A stretch of DNA of 59,295 nt from Patulibacter sp. (GCF_030655195.1 NZ_JAURWA010000133.1:1-59295); one strand, 5' to 3'; counted from the first letter of the stretch, positions 1 through 8,556 are shown. Program-made: numbers and translations. The notes: generated from the sequence alone by a model not told the origin.

Positions 1-92
1 CCGCCGGCGCCCTTCGGCGCGCGCCAGCCCCGCCGGGCGCCGAACCCGGTGCGCTCGTCGTCGTCGCGGGGGCCGGGCATCCCGTCGATCAT
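1..92 (-). CDS. Possible 5' end of a minus-strand gene (partial)
   Basis: An open minus-strand frame begins at an ATG ending at 92, with a second in-frame ATG at 80, and runs off the left edge. The roughly 30 visible residues are Gly/Arg-rich and match no family I recognise. It is divergent from the SUI1 gene, which makes a start here plausible, but the stretch is too short to prove coding. Confidence 0.3.
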   Translation of the reverse strand, partial: MIDGMPGPRDDDERTGFGARRGWRAPKGAG

Positions 93-191
93 CCCACCCG
101 GGCGCCCGGCGACACCCCGCCGGACCCGGCGACGCCCCGTCGCCCGCCGGCCGCGCACGCGGTGGGCGGGCCCGCGCCGTTCCCACTGAGC

Positions 192-197
192 TAGCGT
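192..197 (+). promoter_or_regulatory. -10 box TAGCGT of a probable leaderless promoter
   Basis: TAGCGT lies 7 nt before the ATG at 205, the spacing expected if transcription starts at the start codon. No -35 box or ribosome binding site is evident. Confidence 0.5.
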
Positions 198-204
198 CCC
201 GCCC

Positions 205-600
205 ATGCCCCGCATCCCGCGACGCGACGACGACATCGTGTGGTCCAGCGACGGCGGGGACGTCCGCCGCCGCGAGGGTCCGGGTGGCGGTCGCACGGGC
301 GGGAAGAAGGCGGCCAAGGCCCGGGGCGGCCGGTCCGCGGCCGCGCCGGCGCCCGACCCGGGAGGCCGGGTCAAGGTGCGCCGCGAGACCGCCGGGCGGC
401 GCGGCAAGACGGCGACGACCGTCTCCGGCGTCCCGCTCGACGAGGACGGCCTGCGCGAGCTGGCCGGGCGGCTGAAGAAGCGCTGCGGCGTCGGGGGCTC
501 GTCCAAGGACGGCGTCATCGAGCTGCAGGGCGATCACCGCGACGTCGTCGTCGAGGTGCTCCGCGGCGAGGGCTTCGACGTGGTGCTCGCCGGTGGTTGA
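205..600 (+). CDS. SUI1/eIF1-like (YciH family) translation factor
   Basis: The 131-aa protein has a basic, Gly/Arg-rich N-terminal half (about residues 1-65) followed by a SUI1 fold from about residue 66 (TVSGVPLDEDGL, then the CGVGGSSKDG loop and a QGDHRD segment). Bacterial YciH proteins of this family bind the small ribosomal subunit and influence start-site fidelity. The ATG at 205 is chosen because a -10 box sits 7 nt upstream. It overlaps the next gene by 8 bp, so the two are probably co-transcribed. The family call is firm; the cellular role is inferred. Confidence 0.85.
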   Translation: MPRIPRRDDDIVWSSDGGDVRRREGPGGGRTGGKKAAKARGGRSAAAPAPDPGGRVKVRRETAGRRGKTATTVSGVPLDEDGLRELAGRLKKRCGVGGSSKDGVIELQGDHRDVVVEVLRGEGFDVVLAGG

Positions 601-1789
601 CGGAGACGTCGTGCGCACGACCGACGTGGTGGTGATCGGCGCGGGGGCCGCCGGGCTGATGTGCGCCATGACCGCCGCGGGGCGCGGCCGCGACGTGCTG
701 CTGATCGACCGCTCCAACAAGGCGGGCAAGAAGATCCTCATGTCCGGCGGGGGCCGGTGCAACTTCACGAACATGTACGCCGAGCCGGCGAACTACGCCT
801 CGCAGAACGAGCACTTCTGCAAGTCGGCTCTGGCCCGGTACACCCCGTGGGACTTCATCGGCCTGGTGAACGAGCACGGCATCGCGCACCACGAGAAGAA
901 GCTCGGCCAGCTGTTCTGCGACGACAAGTCCAAGGACATCCTCAACATGCTGCTGCGGGAGTGCCGGGAGGCCGGCGTCGACCTGCACGTGAACACCGCG
1001 GTGCAGCGGATCGAGCGCACCGACGACGGCTACGCGCTGCGGACGGACCTCGGCGACGTCGTGGCGGAGTCGGTGGTGATCGCGACCGGTGGTCTGTCGA
1101 TCCCGACGCTGGGCTCCAGCGGCTACGGGTACGAGGTCGCGCGCCAGTTCGGTCACGACGTCCACCCGACCCGCGCCGGTCTCGTGCCGTTCATCATCAC
1201 CGACGGGTTCAAGGACCTCTGCGTCGAGCTGACCGGGACGTCCGTGGACGCCGTCGTCCGCTGCAACGGCGAGAGCTTCCCCGAGAACATCCTCTTCACC
1301 CATCGTGGGCTCAGCGGCCCGGCGATCCTCCAGATCTCCTCGTTCTGGCACCTCGGCGACGCGGTGGAGATCGACCTGCTGCCCGACCGCGACGCCCACG
1401 AGTGGTTGCAGGACCGGCAGGCCGCGCGGCCCGACAGCGAGCTGAAGACCGTCCTGGGCGAGGTCTTCACGAAGAAGATGGCGACGCTCCTGGGCGAGCG
1501 GTGGTTCGCCTCCCGGCCGATGAAGCGCTACACCGCCGCCGAGCTGCGCGACGTCGCCGCGACGCTGAACGCCTGGCAGGTCGTCCCGGGCGGCACCGAG
1601 GGCTACCGCACCGCCGAGGTGACGCTGGGCGGCGTCGACACCCGCGGGGTCTCGCCGAAGACCATGGAGTCGCGCAACAGCCCCGGCCTCTACTTCATCG
1701 GCGAGGTGCTGGACGTCACCGGCCACCTGGGCGGCTTCAACTTCCAATGGGCGTGGGCGTCGGGCCACGCGGCGGCGCAGGTCGTCTGA
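593..1789 (+). CDS. HI0933/BaiN-family NAD(P)/FAD-dependent oxidoreductase
   Basis: A 398-aa cytosolic flavoprotein. The N-terminus has the FAD-binding Rossmann motif GAGAAGL, then AGKKILMSGGGRCNFTN, the hallmark of the HI0933-like family. The C-terminus has the second FAD signature (LYFIGEVLDVTGHLGGFN). Length is normal for the family. A GTG at 593 is used; an alternative GTG at 611 would shorten it by six residues. The substrate is not predictable: BaiN acts on bile-acid derivatives, but most members are uncharacterised. Overlap with the SUI1 gene suggests translational coupling. Confidence 0.85.
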   Translation: MVDGDVVRTTDVVVIGAGAAGLMCAMTAAGRGRDVLLIDRSNKAGKKILMSGGGRCNFTNMYAEPANYASQNEHFCKSALARYTPWDFIGLVNEHGIAHHEKKLGQLFCDDKSKDILNMLLRECREAGVDLHVNTAVQRIERTDDGYALRTDLGDVVAESVVIATGGLSIPTLGSSGYGYEVARQFGHDVHPTRAGLVPFIITDGFKDLCVELTGTSVDAVVRCNGESFPENILFTHRGLSGPAILQISSFWHLGDAVEIDLLPDRDAHEWLQDRQAARPDSELKTVLGEVFTKKMATLLGERWFASRPMKRYTAAELRDVAATLNAWQVVPGGTEGYRTAEVTLGGVDTRGVSPKTMESRNSPGLYFIGEVLDVTGHLGGFNFQWAWASGHAAAQVV

Positions 1790-1922
1790 CGGCGGGGTCC
1801 GCGGGCGCCGGCCGGGGCGATCGGTTCGGCTCCGGGCCTCCGAGGTCCACATGGACGAGCGCATCGCCGGCTTCGACGTGGGGCGCTGAGCCGCCCCGGC
1901 GGGCGAGGGACCCCGGAAAGAC

Positions 1923-1950
1923 GGAAGGCCCCGCGTGAGCGGGGCCTTCC
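1923..1950. terminator. Bidirectional intrinsic terminator
   Basis: A perfect 12-bp GC-rich stem (GGAAGGCCCCGC and its complement) closes a GTGA tetraloop. It lies between the convergent flavoprotein gene and tRNA-Leu and could serve both. Confidence 0.75.
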
Positions 1951-1956
1951 TGCAGG

Positions 1957-2040
1957 TGCGGATGAGAGGACTCGAACCTCCACGGGGTTGCCCCCACGGC
2001 GACCTGAACGCCGCGCGTCTACCAATTCCGCCACATCCGC
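1957..2040 (-). tRNA. tRNA-Leu (CAG)
   Basis: Read on the minus strand, the acceptor arm GCGGATG pairs with CATCCGC. The anticodon stem GGCG/CGCC encloses the loop TTCAGGT, giving anticodon CAG. A long variable arm and a T loop beginning TTCGAGTC are present, as expected for a class II tRNA-Leu. CCA is not encoded. Confidence 0.93.
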
Positions 2041-2243
2041 GTGGCGTCGCGACCTGCATCGCGAGCGGGGACATTAGCGCAAGGTCCCGCGATCCGGCGG
2101 CCGCCCTCGCGGACCCGTCCCCGCGGCCGCGGGGGACGCCGGGCCCGCGGCTCCCGGCCCGTCGGCGGGCGCGACCGCACGACGCATCCGCGCGGCGAGG
2201 TGCTATAAATCCGCTCCGCGCGGCACCGTCGTGCGACATCAGC

Positions 2244-2316
2244 GCCGCTATCGTCCAGGGGACTAGGACGCCGCCCTCTCACGGCGGAAACCCGGGTTCG
2301 AATCCCGGTAGCGGTA
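2244..2316 (+). tRNA. tRNA-Glu (CTC)
   Basis: The acceptor arm GCCGCTA pairs with TAGCGGT with one G-U pair. The anticodon stem CCGCC/GGCGG encloses CTCTCAC, giving anticodon CTC. The T loop is TTCGAAT. Typical 73-nt class I tRNA, CCA not encoded. It is divergent from tRNA-Leu. Confidence 0.93.
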
Positions 2317-2321
2317 CCTCT

Positions 2322-2349
2322 CGAAGCCCCCGCCCAGGCGGGGGCTTCG
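2322..2349 (+). terminator. Intrinsic terminator after tRNA-Glu
   Basis: A 13-bp GC-rich stem (CGAAGCCCCCGCC and its complement) with a very short loop begins 6 nt after the tRNA. Confidence 0.75.
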
Positions 2350-2382
2350 TCGTTCCCGGGGTGCTCGTCCGCCCTCCGGCGC

Positions 2383-2388
2383 TACCCT
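2383..2388 (+). promoter_or_regulatory. -10 box TACCCT, leaderless promoter
   Basis: TACCCT is 6 nt before the ATG at 2395. Confidence 0.45.
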
Positions 2389-2394
2389 CGGTCG

Positions 2395-2721
2395 ATGGAG
2401 CACGTGACGCGTCGCGACCGGGTGGTGGCCGACCTGCGCGGTCCGGTGGACGTCGTGATCGCGGCGTGGCCGCGGTCCCGGGGTGGACGGCGGGCGGCGG
2501 CGATCGCGCTGCCGTTCCTGGCCGTGTTCCTCGTGGCGGTCCTGTGGGTGCTCGGGATCGTGGTGCTGTCGATGCTCGGCGCGATCGGCATCGAGCCCGT
2601 CGACCTGCAGGGCAGCGACCGGTACGTGCGCGACGGAGCGCTGTTCCTGACCACCGGCGTGCTCACCGTGCTCGTCCTGGGCGTCCTCGCGTCGCTGTGG
2701 CGCTCGGCGCTCGACGACTGA
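2395..2721 (+). CDS. Small two-helix membrane protein
   Basis: This 108-aa protein has two strongly hydrophobic segments (about residues 36-62 and 83-103) separated by a polar, probably extracytoplasmic loop. I recognise no family. The ATG is supported by a -10 box 6 nt upstream. No functional partner is evident; it stands alone between the tRNA-Glu terminator and the next short gene. Confidence 0.6.
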   Translation: MEHVTRRDRVVADLRGPVDVVIAAWPRSRGGRRAAAIALPFLAVFLVAVLWVLGIVVLSMLGAIGIEPVDLQGSDRYVRDGALFLTTGVLTVLVLGVLASLWRSALDD

Positions 2722-2833
2722 GCGGGTCCGCGACCGCAGCCTCCGACGACCGTCGCCCGACGCCTGAGCCGGAAGTGGGCTTCCGGGTCCACCGGCTAGG
2801 ATCCCCCGGCGGTTCTCCGGGCGACGTGCCGGA

Positions 2834-3199
2834 GTGCCCACGACCGACGTGCCAGACCGGACCTTCACCCCGCACGAGCTGCACCAGAGGGCGATCTCGG
2901 TGCTCGACCGGATCGAGCTGATCGCCGCGCACTGGCGCCGGGGGCGGCTGCCGGCCGCCGCCGACGTCGACGCCGTCGCCGCCGCGGTCGTCGACCTGCG
3001 GACCCAGGTCGAGCGCACCGCGCTGGCCGTGACGGAGGCGGATCCCGCCGCGGAGGCGCACCTGTCGGCCGCCCTGCTGCGCATCGCCGACGCGATCCGC
3101 CTCGTCGACCGGCTCGCGCAGGAGCACCCCCGTCCGGTGCCCGCGACGCCGCGGATCCGCGCGGTGCCGGCCGACGCGGACCCTCCCGTCTCCGGCTGA
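2834..3199 (+). CDS. Hypothetical helical protein
   Basis: The 121-aa protein is soluble and predicted almost entirely alpha-helical (Ala/Asp/Arg-rich with regular Leu/Ile spacing at about residues 14-95) with a Pro-rich C-terminus. It has no signal peptide and no family I recognise. A GTG at 2834 is used; a TAGGAT box at 2798 is 30 nt upstream, so this mRNA would have a short leader. Coding is supported by third-position GC and length only. Confidence 0.45.
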   Translation: MPTTDVPDRTFTPHELHQRAISVLDRIELIAAHWRRGRLPAAADVDAVAAAVVDLRTQVERTALAVTEADPAAEAHLSAALLRIADAIRLVDRLAQEHPRPVPATPRIRAVPADADPPVSG

Positions 3200-3390
3200 C
3201 GCCACCCCGACGCGACGACCGGACGTCCGTCCAGTTGCGTCCGCAACTGCATCCGGGCCCGCGGGCGGGCCGTTTCCCCTCGCATGACCACCGCTCTCCG
3301 GAGGTCCTCGCGCGTCGCCGCGCCCGGGCCGCGCACCCGCCGCCCGCTCGCGGCGCCCTCCTCGGACCCGGTGGCGGACGGGGGACGCTC

Positions 3391-3810
3391 GTGAGCACCC
3401 TTCCCACGTCGCCGACCGGCACGGGCTCGGTCTCCCGGCTCCCGGCGCGGCGGGAGCCGGGCGCGGGACCGACGGGCGGCGAGGCCCGCACGGACGCCCA
3501 GCGCATGGAGCGGATGATCGACGCCGTCCAGAACCTGAGCCGGCAGCTCGCGGAGACCCAGCTGCTGCTCGCGACCTTCGCCGACCAGCTGGAGGCCGCC
3601 GCCGAGGAGCTCGTCGCCGACGGTCCGACGCCCGTCGTGGCGCCGCGATCCGCGCGCCCCGCCGTCGGGGTGCCCGTGCGACGGGCCGCCCCTCCCGCGC
3701 CCGTCGACCCCGCCGCGGCGCCGGTGCCCCCGGCGCCCCTCGCGGAGTTCGTCCGTGCCCCCGGCCAGGAGCCCCCGGCCGACCCGGATCCCCGCACCCC
3801 CGCGGTCTGA
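3391..3810 (+). CDS. Hypothetical coiled-coil protein with Pro/Ala-rich tail
   Basis: About 139 aa from the GTG at 3391 (the open frame extends back to 3235 but that part is Arg/Pro/Gly-rich and looks non-coding). A helical segment of about 45 residues (QRMERMIDAVQNLSRQLAE onward) is probably a coiled coil, followed by a disordered Pro/Ala tail. Family unknown. It precedes the DUF3072 gene in the same orientation. Confidence 0.4.
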   Translation: MSTLPTSPTGTGSVSRLPARREPGAGPTGGEARTDAQRMERMIDAVQNLSRQLAETQLLLATFADQLEAAAEELVADGPTPVVAPRSARPAVGVPVRRAAPPAPVDPAAAPVPPAPLAEFVRAPGQEPPADPDPRTPAV

Positions 3811-3855
3811 CCGACCGACCGGTGCGCCGGCCCGTCAGCGGGTAGGCACCAAGGC

Positions 3856-4137
3856 ATGAACGACCAGACGCCCGACGCGCAGGACACCACCACCGGCGAC
3901 GCCCCGATCGCCCCCGACGGCACCGTGCAGCCCGCGGCCGACGCCCCGGCGCGCAGCGCCGAGAAGGACCCGTCCGACTGGGCCACCGGCGGGGAGCCGG
4001 CCACCGGGCCGCAGCTCTCCTACGTCTCCACGCTGGCGCAGGAGGCGGGCGTCGACGTCCCCGAGAACCTGTCGAAGGCGGACGCCTCGAAGCTCATCGA
4101 CGAGCTGCAGGAGAAGACGGGCCGCGGCAAGTCCTGA
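3856..4137 (+). CDS. DUF3072 domain protein
   Basis: In this 93-aa protein the C-terminal half carries the DUF3072 pattern: DPSDWATGGEPATGPQLSYV, then a helix pair with LSKADASKLIDELQ. The first 35 residues are acidic and disordered. The family is common in actinobacteria and uncharacterised; the motif resembles small helical domains that end in ASKLIDELQ. It lies just upstream of the glutathione peroxidase. Confidence 0.75.
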   Translation: MNDQTPDAQDTTTGDAPIAPDGTVQPAADAPARSAEKDPSDWATGGEPATGPQLSYVSTLAQEAGVDVPENLSKADASKLIDELQEKTGRGKS

Positions 4138-4159
4138 GTCCACGGGGCGCCCGTCGGCG

Positions 4160-4165
4160 TAGATT
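4160..4165 (+). promoter_or_regulatory. -10 box TAGATT, leaderless promoter
   Basis: TAGATT is 7 nt before the ATG at 4173. Confidence 0.5.
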
Positions 4166-4172
4166 CCTCGAC

Positions 4173-4712
4173 ATGGGCATCCTCTCGACACTCCGCATGT
4201 ACACGAAGCGACCGAAGAAGCTGGACGCCCCCACGGACGTCTACGCCCACTCGGTCGGACTCCTCGAGGGCGGCACGCTCGACCTCGAGGGTCTCCGCGG
4301 CAAGCCGACGCTGATCGTCAACACGGCGAGCAAGTGCGGCTTCACGCCGCAGTTCGAGGGCCTGCAGAAGCTGTACGAGGAGTACCACGACCGCGGTCTG
4401 GAGATCGTCGGCTGCCCCTCGGGGGACTTCGCCGGGCAGGAGCACGACGATGCCGACGCGATCGGCGACGTCTGCCAGCGCAACTACGGCGTGACGTTCC
4501 CGGTCACGGAGAAGATGTCCGTCCGCGCCGACCCGCACCCGTTGTGGGAGGACCTGGCGCGCCAGCCCGATTCCGCGCCGCCGTCCTGGAACTTCACGAA
4601 GTACCTCGTCGACGGCGACGGCAAGCTCGTCGCGCGCTGGAACTCGAAGACCACGCCGCAGGACGCCGACCTCGTCGGCCGCATCGAGTCGGTCCTCCCG
4701 GCCGCCTCCTAG
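4173..4712 (+). CDS. Glutathione peroxidase-family thiol peroxidase
   Basis: A cytosolic 179-aa peroxidase-fold protein. The peroxidatic Cys is in NTASKCGFT (about residue 55), and the catalytic-tetrad Gln and Trp/Asn are in FAGQE and PPSWNFTKYL. It uses Cys, not selenocysteine. Bacterial members usually reduce peroxides with thioredoxin. The N-terminus is about 20 residues longer than typical and basic. It is monocistronic with its own leaderless promoter. Confidence 0.85.
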   Translation: MGILSTLRMYTKRPKKLDAPTDVYAHSVGLLEGGTLDLEGLRGKPTLIVNTASKCGFTPQFEGLQKLYEEYHDRGLEIVGCPSGDFAGQEHDDADAIGDVCQRNYGVTFPVTEKMSVRADPHPLWEDLARQPDSAPPSWNFTKYLVDGDGKLVARWNSKTTPQDADLVGRIESVLPAAS

Positions 4713-4736
4713 CGTCTCCCGGGGCCTCCCGGGCCG

Positions 4737-5681
4737 GTGCCCCCCGTCGTCGACCGCAGCCTGCTGCAGCACCGCCTGACGCGCGCCCTCTGGGTCCTGC
4801 TCGCGGTCTTCCTCGTGCTCGGCCTGGCGATCCGTCCGACGGCGCTGGGCGACACGATCGACGGGCGGACGCTGAGCGCCCTGCGGCCGCTCGACACGCC
4901 GGACACCAACGCGGGCTGGGTCGCGCTGACGAAGGTCGGCTCGCCCGCGGCCTACCTGCAGTTCTGTCTCGCGCTGATGCTCGCCGCGGCCGTCCGTCGC
5001 CGGTGGCGCTGGGTCCTGCTGGCCCCGCTGACGATGCTGGCCAGCGAGCTGACCGCGCAGGGCATCAAGCAGCTCACCGCGGGGCCGCGACCCGGCGTGG
5101 CGATGAGCAGCCTGATCGGCGACGCCGCCTGGCCGTCGGGGCACAGCACCGCGGCGATGACCGTCGCGCTCCTGGCCGTCCTCATCGCCCCGCGACGGCT
5201 CCGTCCGCTGATCGCGGTCCTGGGGGCGTTCGGGGCGCTGGGCGTCGGCTTCGGGATGGTCACCGTCGGGGCGCACTACCCGACCGACATCTTCGGCGGG
5301 TACCTCTGGGGTGCGGTCTGGGTGACGCTGGCCACCGTCGTCGTCCTCGAGTGGCAGCGGCGTCGCCCCGTCGTACGGCCCCCCGACCTGGCCCCGGTGC
5401 GCCGGCGGCACCTGGCCGGTCCCGCGCTCCTGCTCGTCCTCGGCGCGCTGACGGCGGTGTCGCTGGCCCAGCGCGACGCGGACGGCGTGGTCGGCACGGT
5501 CCGCGACCACACCGTCGCGGTGGTCGTGCTGGGCGGCCTCGTCGCGCTGGCCCTGACGCTCGTCGCCCTGACGGCGTCGCTGCCGGACGCGCGGGAGGAC
5601 CGGCGCCGGACCCGGCTGGGGCGCCGGCGTCGCCCGGTGGACGGCGCCGCTCCCGGGCCGCCCGCCGACGGCGCGGGCTGA
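4737..5681 (+). CDS. PAP2-superfamily membrane phosphatase
   Basis: The 314-aa integral membrane protein has about six hydrophobic segments. Phosphatase motifs are visible: motif 1 KQLTAGPRP, motif 2 WPSGHS, and the motif 3 core GAHYPTD with catalytic His and Asp. The Ser-Arg pair that normally opens motif 3 is Gly-Met here, so activity may be altered. Likely role is dephosphorylation of a lipid pyrophosphate or phosphatidate at the membrane. The C-terminus is an Arg-rich tail. GTG start at 4737, 25 nt after the peroxidase stop. Confidence 0.75.
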   Translation: MPPVVDRSLLQHRLTRALWVLLAVFLVLGLAIRPTALGDTIDGRTLSALRPLDTPDTNAGWVALTKVGSPAAYLQFCLALMLAAAVRRRWRWVLLAPLTMLASELTAQGIKQLTAGPRPGVAMSSLIGDAAWPSGHSTAAMTVALLAVLIAPRRLRPLIAVLGAFGALGVGFGMVTVGAHYPTDIFGGYLWGAVWVTLATVVVLEWQRRRPVVRPPDLAPVRRRHLAGPALLLVLGALTAVSLAQRDADGVVGTVRDHTVAVVVLGGLVALALTLVALTASLPDAREDRRRTRLGRRRRPVDGAAPGPPADGAG

Positions 5682-5704
5682 CCCCTGGCCGACCGAGGTC
5701 CCGT

Positions 5705-6265
5705 TCAGCGGCTCGCGCCGGGTTGCCAGAGCGGCTCGTCGCCCTGCGTGGAGGCGCGGGCGAGGATGAACAGCAGGTCCGACAGGCGGTTCAGGTACTT
5801 CACGACCTCGGGGTTGGCGCCCTCGACCAGCAGGGCACGGCGTTCGCTCCGCCGCGCGATCGTGCGGGCGACGTGCAGCTGCGCCGCCGCCGGCCCGCCG
5901 CCGGGGAGCAGGAACGAGCGCAGCGGCTCGAGCTGGTCGTTGACCTCGTCGCAGCGCTCCTCCAGCCACGTCACCTGCTGCGGCGTCGCGCGCAGGCGGT
6001 CCTTCCGGGCGTGCTCGCTGTCGTGGGGGACGGCGAGGTCCGCGCCCAGGTCGAACAGGTCGTTCTGGATCCGCACGAGCCACGGGCGGAACCGCTCGGG
6101 CAGGTCCTGCAGCGTGCCGACGACGCCCAGCTGGCTGTTCAGCTCGTCGATGTCGCCGTAGGCCTCGATCCGCGGGTGGGTCTTCGGCACGCGGCTCATG
6201 TCGCCGAGGTGCGTCTCGCCCGCGTCCCCGGTGCGGGTGTAGATGCGCGTGAGGTTCACCGTCAT
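5705..6265 (-). CDS. PduO-type cob(I)alamin adenosyltransferase
   Basis: The 186-aa protein makes adenosylcobalamin from cob(I)alamin and ATP. The N-terminal ATP-binding motif IYTRTGDAGET and the GDIDELNSQLG segment are intact, and the conserved Arg/Glu helix appears as ARTIARRSERR. Length is standard. The ATG at 6265 is supported by TACGCT 6 nt upstream. It is divergent from a lipoprotein with a DUF4430-like domain, a family related to cobalamin-binding proteins, so the pair may share a promoter region. Confidence 0.9.
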   Translation of the reverse strand: MTVNLTRIYTRTGDAGETHLGDMSRVPKTHPRIEAYGDIDELNSQLGVVGTLQDLPERFRPWLVRIQNDLFDLGADLAVPHDSEHARKDRLRATPQQVTWLEERCDEVNDQLEPLRSFLLPGGGPAAAQLHVARTIARRSERRALLVEGANPEVVKYLNRLSDLLFILARASTQGDEPLWQPGASR

Positions 6266-6271
6266 CGGCGC

Positions 6272-6277
6272 AGCGTA
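6272..6277 (-). promoter_or_regulatory. -10 box TACGCT, leaderless promoter
   Basis: On the minus strand, TACGCT is 6 nt before the ATG at 6265. Confidence 0.5.
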
Positions 6278-6329
6278 GCGAGGACGGCGACGACCGCCGC
6301 GGGGCGGGGCGGCGGCGGGGCGACCCACC

Positions 6330-6335
6330 TAGAAT
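6330..6335 (+). promoter_or_regulatory. -10 box TAGAAT, leaderless promoter
   Basis: TAGAAT is 8 nt before the GTG at 6344. Confidence 0.5.
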
Positions 6336-6343
6336 CGGTCTCC

Positions 6344-7348
6344 GTGCCCCTGCCGCCCGCCCGTCCGTCCCGCGTCCGGCAGCTGGCCGCCCTCGCCGTC
6401 GTCCTGATGGCCGGGGCGGTGGCCACGGGCTGCGGTCAGGTCGACGAGACCGGGGCCGGCGTGCGGGTCCTGATCACCACCGACCAGGGCGCCCGCACGG
6501 TGCTCGACCGGCCGGGCGTGCGGGCCTCCGACGACGAGCCCGCCCTCGAGGTCCTGCGCCGGGCGGCGAAGACCGAGGTCGACGGCCGCGGTGCGGTCAC
6601 GTCGATCGACGGCCGCCGCGCCTCGGGCGACCGGCGCTGGACGCTGTGGCTGAACGGCTCGCCGATGCGCTCGGGGGCGCTGGCCGCCACGAAGCAGGAC
6701 GTCAACCTGCAGCAGCTGCCGGTGCTCGACACGGTTCGGACGACGAAGGTCAGCGAGGGCGACACGATCTGGCTGGACCTCGGGGCCTCGCCGGTGGTCC
6801 CGCGCGGTGTCGTCGGCACGTTCCCCGAGCCGTTCCTCCACGGCCAGGAGGGCAAGCGCTGGCCCGTCCGCGTGGAGTGCGGCGAGGAGCGCGCCCAGGC
6901 CTGCCGGATGGTCCGCGACGCCCTCGTCCGCTACGGCATCCCGGCGGTCTCCAACCTCGTGCGCACCTCCTACAACCCCGGATCCGCCCGGATCGCGGTG
7001 GGCACCTGGGTGCAGCTGCGCGAGGATCCGTCGCTCGGTCTGGCCGAGCGCGGGGCCCGCACCACCGGGATCCCCGTCGTCCCGGCGAAGGACGGCCGGA
7101 GCATCGGCCTGACCGGCGCCGACGGGCGCGTCACGCGCACGCTGGGCGCGGGCTCCGGGGCGATCTTCGCGGCGCGCTGGCGCGACGAGCCGCCGAGCTG
7201 GGCGGTCACGGGCACCGACGACGCCGGCGTGCTGCGCGCGGCGGGTGCCTTGGACGAGACGGTCCTGAAGAAGCGGTTCGCGGTCGGCGTGGACGACCGG
7301 GGTGCGGTGATCGGCGTGCCGTCGCAGGCCGCCCCGGCGCGCCGCTGA
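6344..7348 (+). CDS. Lipoprotein with DUF4430-like domain
   Basis: The 334-aa protein has a lipoprotein signal: basic N-terminus, hydrophobic core, lipobox AVATGC with the lipidated Cys near residue 29. A DUF4430-like segment follows (VLITTDQGARTVLD to WTLWLNGSPMRSGA and GDTIWLDL), a fold shared with transcobalamin C-terminal domains. The remainder (about residues 150-334) is unassigned. It sits divergent from the cobalamin adenosyltransferase, hinting at a cobalamin link, but no substrate-binding residue can be named. Confidence 0.65.
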   Translation: MPLPPARPSRVRQLAALAVVLMAGAVATGCGQVDETGAGVRVLITTDQGARTVLDRPGVRASDDEPALEVLRRAAKTEVDGRGAVTSIDGRRASGDRRWTLWLNGSPMRSGALAATKQDVNLQQLPVLDTVRTTKVSEGDTIWLDLGASPVVPRGVVGTFPEPFLHGQEGKRWPVRVECGEERAQACRMVRDALVRYGIPAVSNLVRTSYNPGSARIAVGTWVQLREDPSLGLAERGARTTGIPVVPAKDGRSIGLTGADGRVTRTLGAGSGAIFAARWRDEPPSWAVTGTDDAGVLRAAGALDETVLKKRFAVGVDDRGAVIGVPSQAAPARR

Positions 7349-7405
7349 CCCGCGCCGTCGGGACGCCGTCGGCCGGCGAGGACGCGATCGGCGCAGGACC
7401 CGCGC

Positions 7406-8515
7406 TCAGCGCGCGACGCGGCGCCAGGGCTGCGCCTCGGCGTCGAGCTGCAGCAGCTCGCAGCCGCGGGCGTCGGGCAGCAGCGGGTGCTTGCAGCTCC
7501 AGCGCCCGTCGCTGGCCAGGCGCCGGACGACGACGAGCCGGTCCTCGGTGATGCGGGTGACGGCGCTCAGCGCCGACCCGTAGCGCTCGCTCTGCGCGTC
7601 GCTGAAGCCGCTGCCGAGGGTCCACATGCGCTTGCCGCTGAGCGTCGAGCGCAGCAGCTCGGAGCGGTTCGTCGTCCCGGCGCGCTGGCGCGGGGCGACG
7701 ACCTCGTGGGCGGAGAGGGCCGGTCGGCCCAGGCGGCTGAGCGTGCGCCGGTTGGTCGTCGCGCTGACGACCGTGCGAGGCGCGGAGCTGCCGCGGCGGA
7801 CGATCAGGCGCCAGCGCTCGGGGCCGGCGCCGGCGGTGCGCCACGACGCCGCGACGACCGAGCGACGGAGGTCGATGCCCTGCGGGCCGTACTCCGGCGA
7901 GGCGACCCGGCGGCGGCCGCGCTTCTCGGTGCGGGTGCCGAACACGGTCGGGCCGACGGCGGTCGTCGAGCCGAGGTCGGCGATCGCGATGCCCGTGCGC
8001 AGCGGGCGGGCCGCCGACGCGGGGCGGGAGAACGCGATGCGCGAGCCCCAGACGGCGGGGAACCGCTCGTCGACGTCGGGAGACGACGCCGCGGGGACGG
8101 GGGCGTCGACCCCGGTGAGGACGTCCAGGCGCCGCACGTCGCAGCCCGTGGGCACGGCCGTCGCCGCCTGCTTGCAGACCGTGTAGACGACGAGCGGGGT
8201 GCCGTCGGGGCCGGGGCCGATGCCGGCGTCGATCGGGGCGTCCTGCGGTGCGACGCCCAGCTGCACGCCGGTGCCGTCGGGGGTGCGGGCCACCAGCCGG
8301 TAGCGGCCGTCGTCGTCGCGGCGGCTCCAGACGAGCCAGCCGCCCCACCCGTCGACCGGCGTGTCGTTCTGCTCGACCGACAGGACGGTCGGTGCCAGTG
8401 GTCCGGGGGCCGCCGCGGCAGGGGCCGTCCCGACCGCGCCGAGGGCGCCGAGGGCGACGGCGGAGAGCAGGAGGGCGGCGGGGCGCACGGGGGAGGGGCG
8501 GGACGTCACGTACAT
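7406..8515 (-). CDS. Secreted protein, possible beta-propeller
   Basis: A 369-aa protein with a Sec signal peptide (hydrophobic residues about 13-36, cleavage after an AAAA-type site). The mature part has repeated Trp/Gly/Val-rich segments with an SRIAFSR- or VVAASWR-like core, which suggests a beta-propeller or similar all-beta fold. Two Cys near the C-terminus (CKHP and GCELL) could pair. Function unknown. The start at 8515 is the ATG directly before the signal peptide. Confidence 0.65.
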   Translation of the reverse strand: MYVTSRPSPVRPAALLLSAVALGALGAVGTAPAAAAPGPLAPTVLSVEQNDTPVDGWGGWLVWSRRDDDGRYRLVARTPDGTGVQLGVAPQDAPIDAGIGPGPDGTPLVVYTVCKQAATAVPTGCDVRRLDVLTGVDAPVPAASSPDVDERFPAVWGSRIAFSRPASAARPLRTGIAIADLGSTTAVGPTVFGTRTEKRGRRRVASPEYGPQGIDLRRSVVAASWRTAGAGPERWRLIVRRGSSAPRTVVSATTNRRTLSRLGRPALSAHEVVAPRQRAGTTNRSELLRSTLSGKRMWTLGSGFSDAQSERYGSALSAVTRITEDRLVVVRRLASDGRWSCKHPLLPDARGCELLQLDAEAQPWRRVAR

Positions 8516-8556
8516 GGGAACCCGTGCCGCCGGTCGGAGTTCCGGTCCGGCCGGTC

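Noticed and set aside
515..2239. Long minus-strand frame of 574 codons
   Set aside because: It is antisense to the flavoprotein and tRNA genes; such frames are common in very GC-rich DNA.
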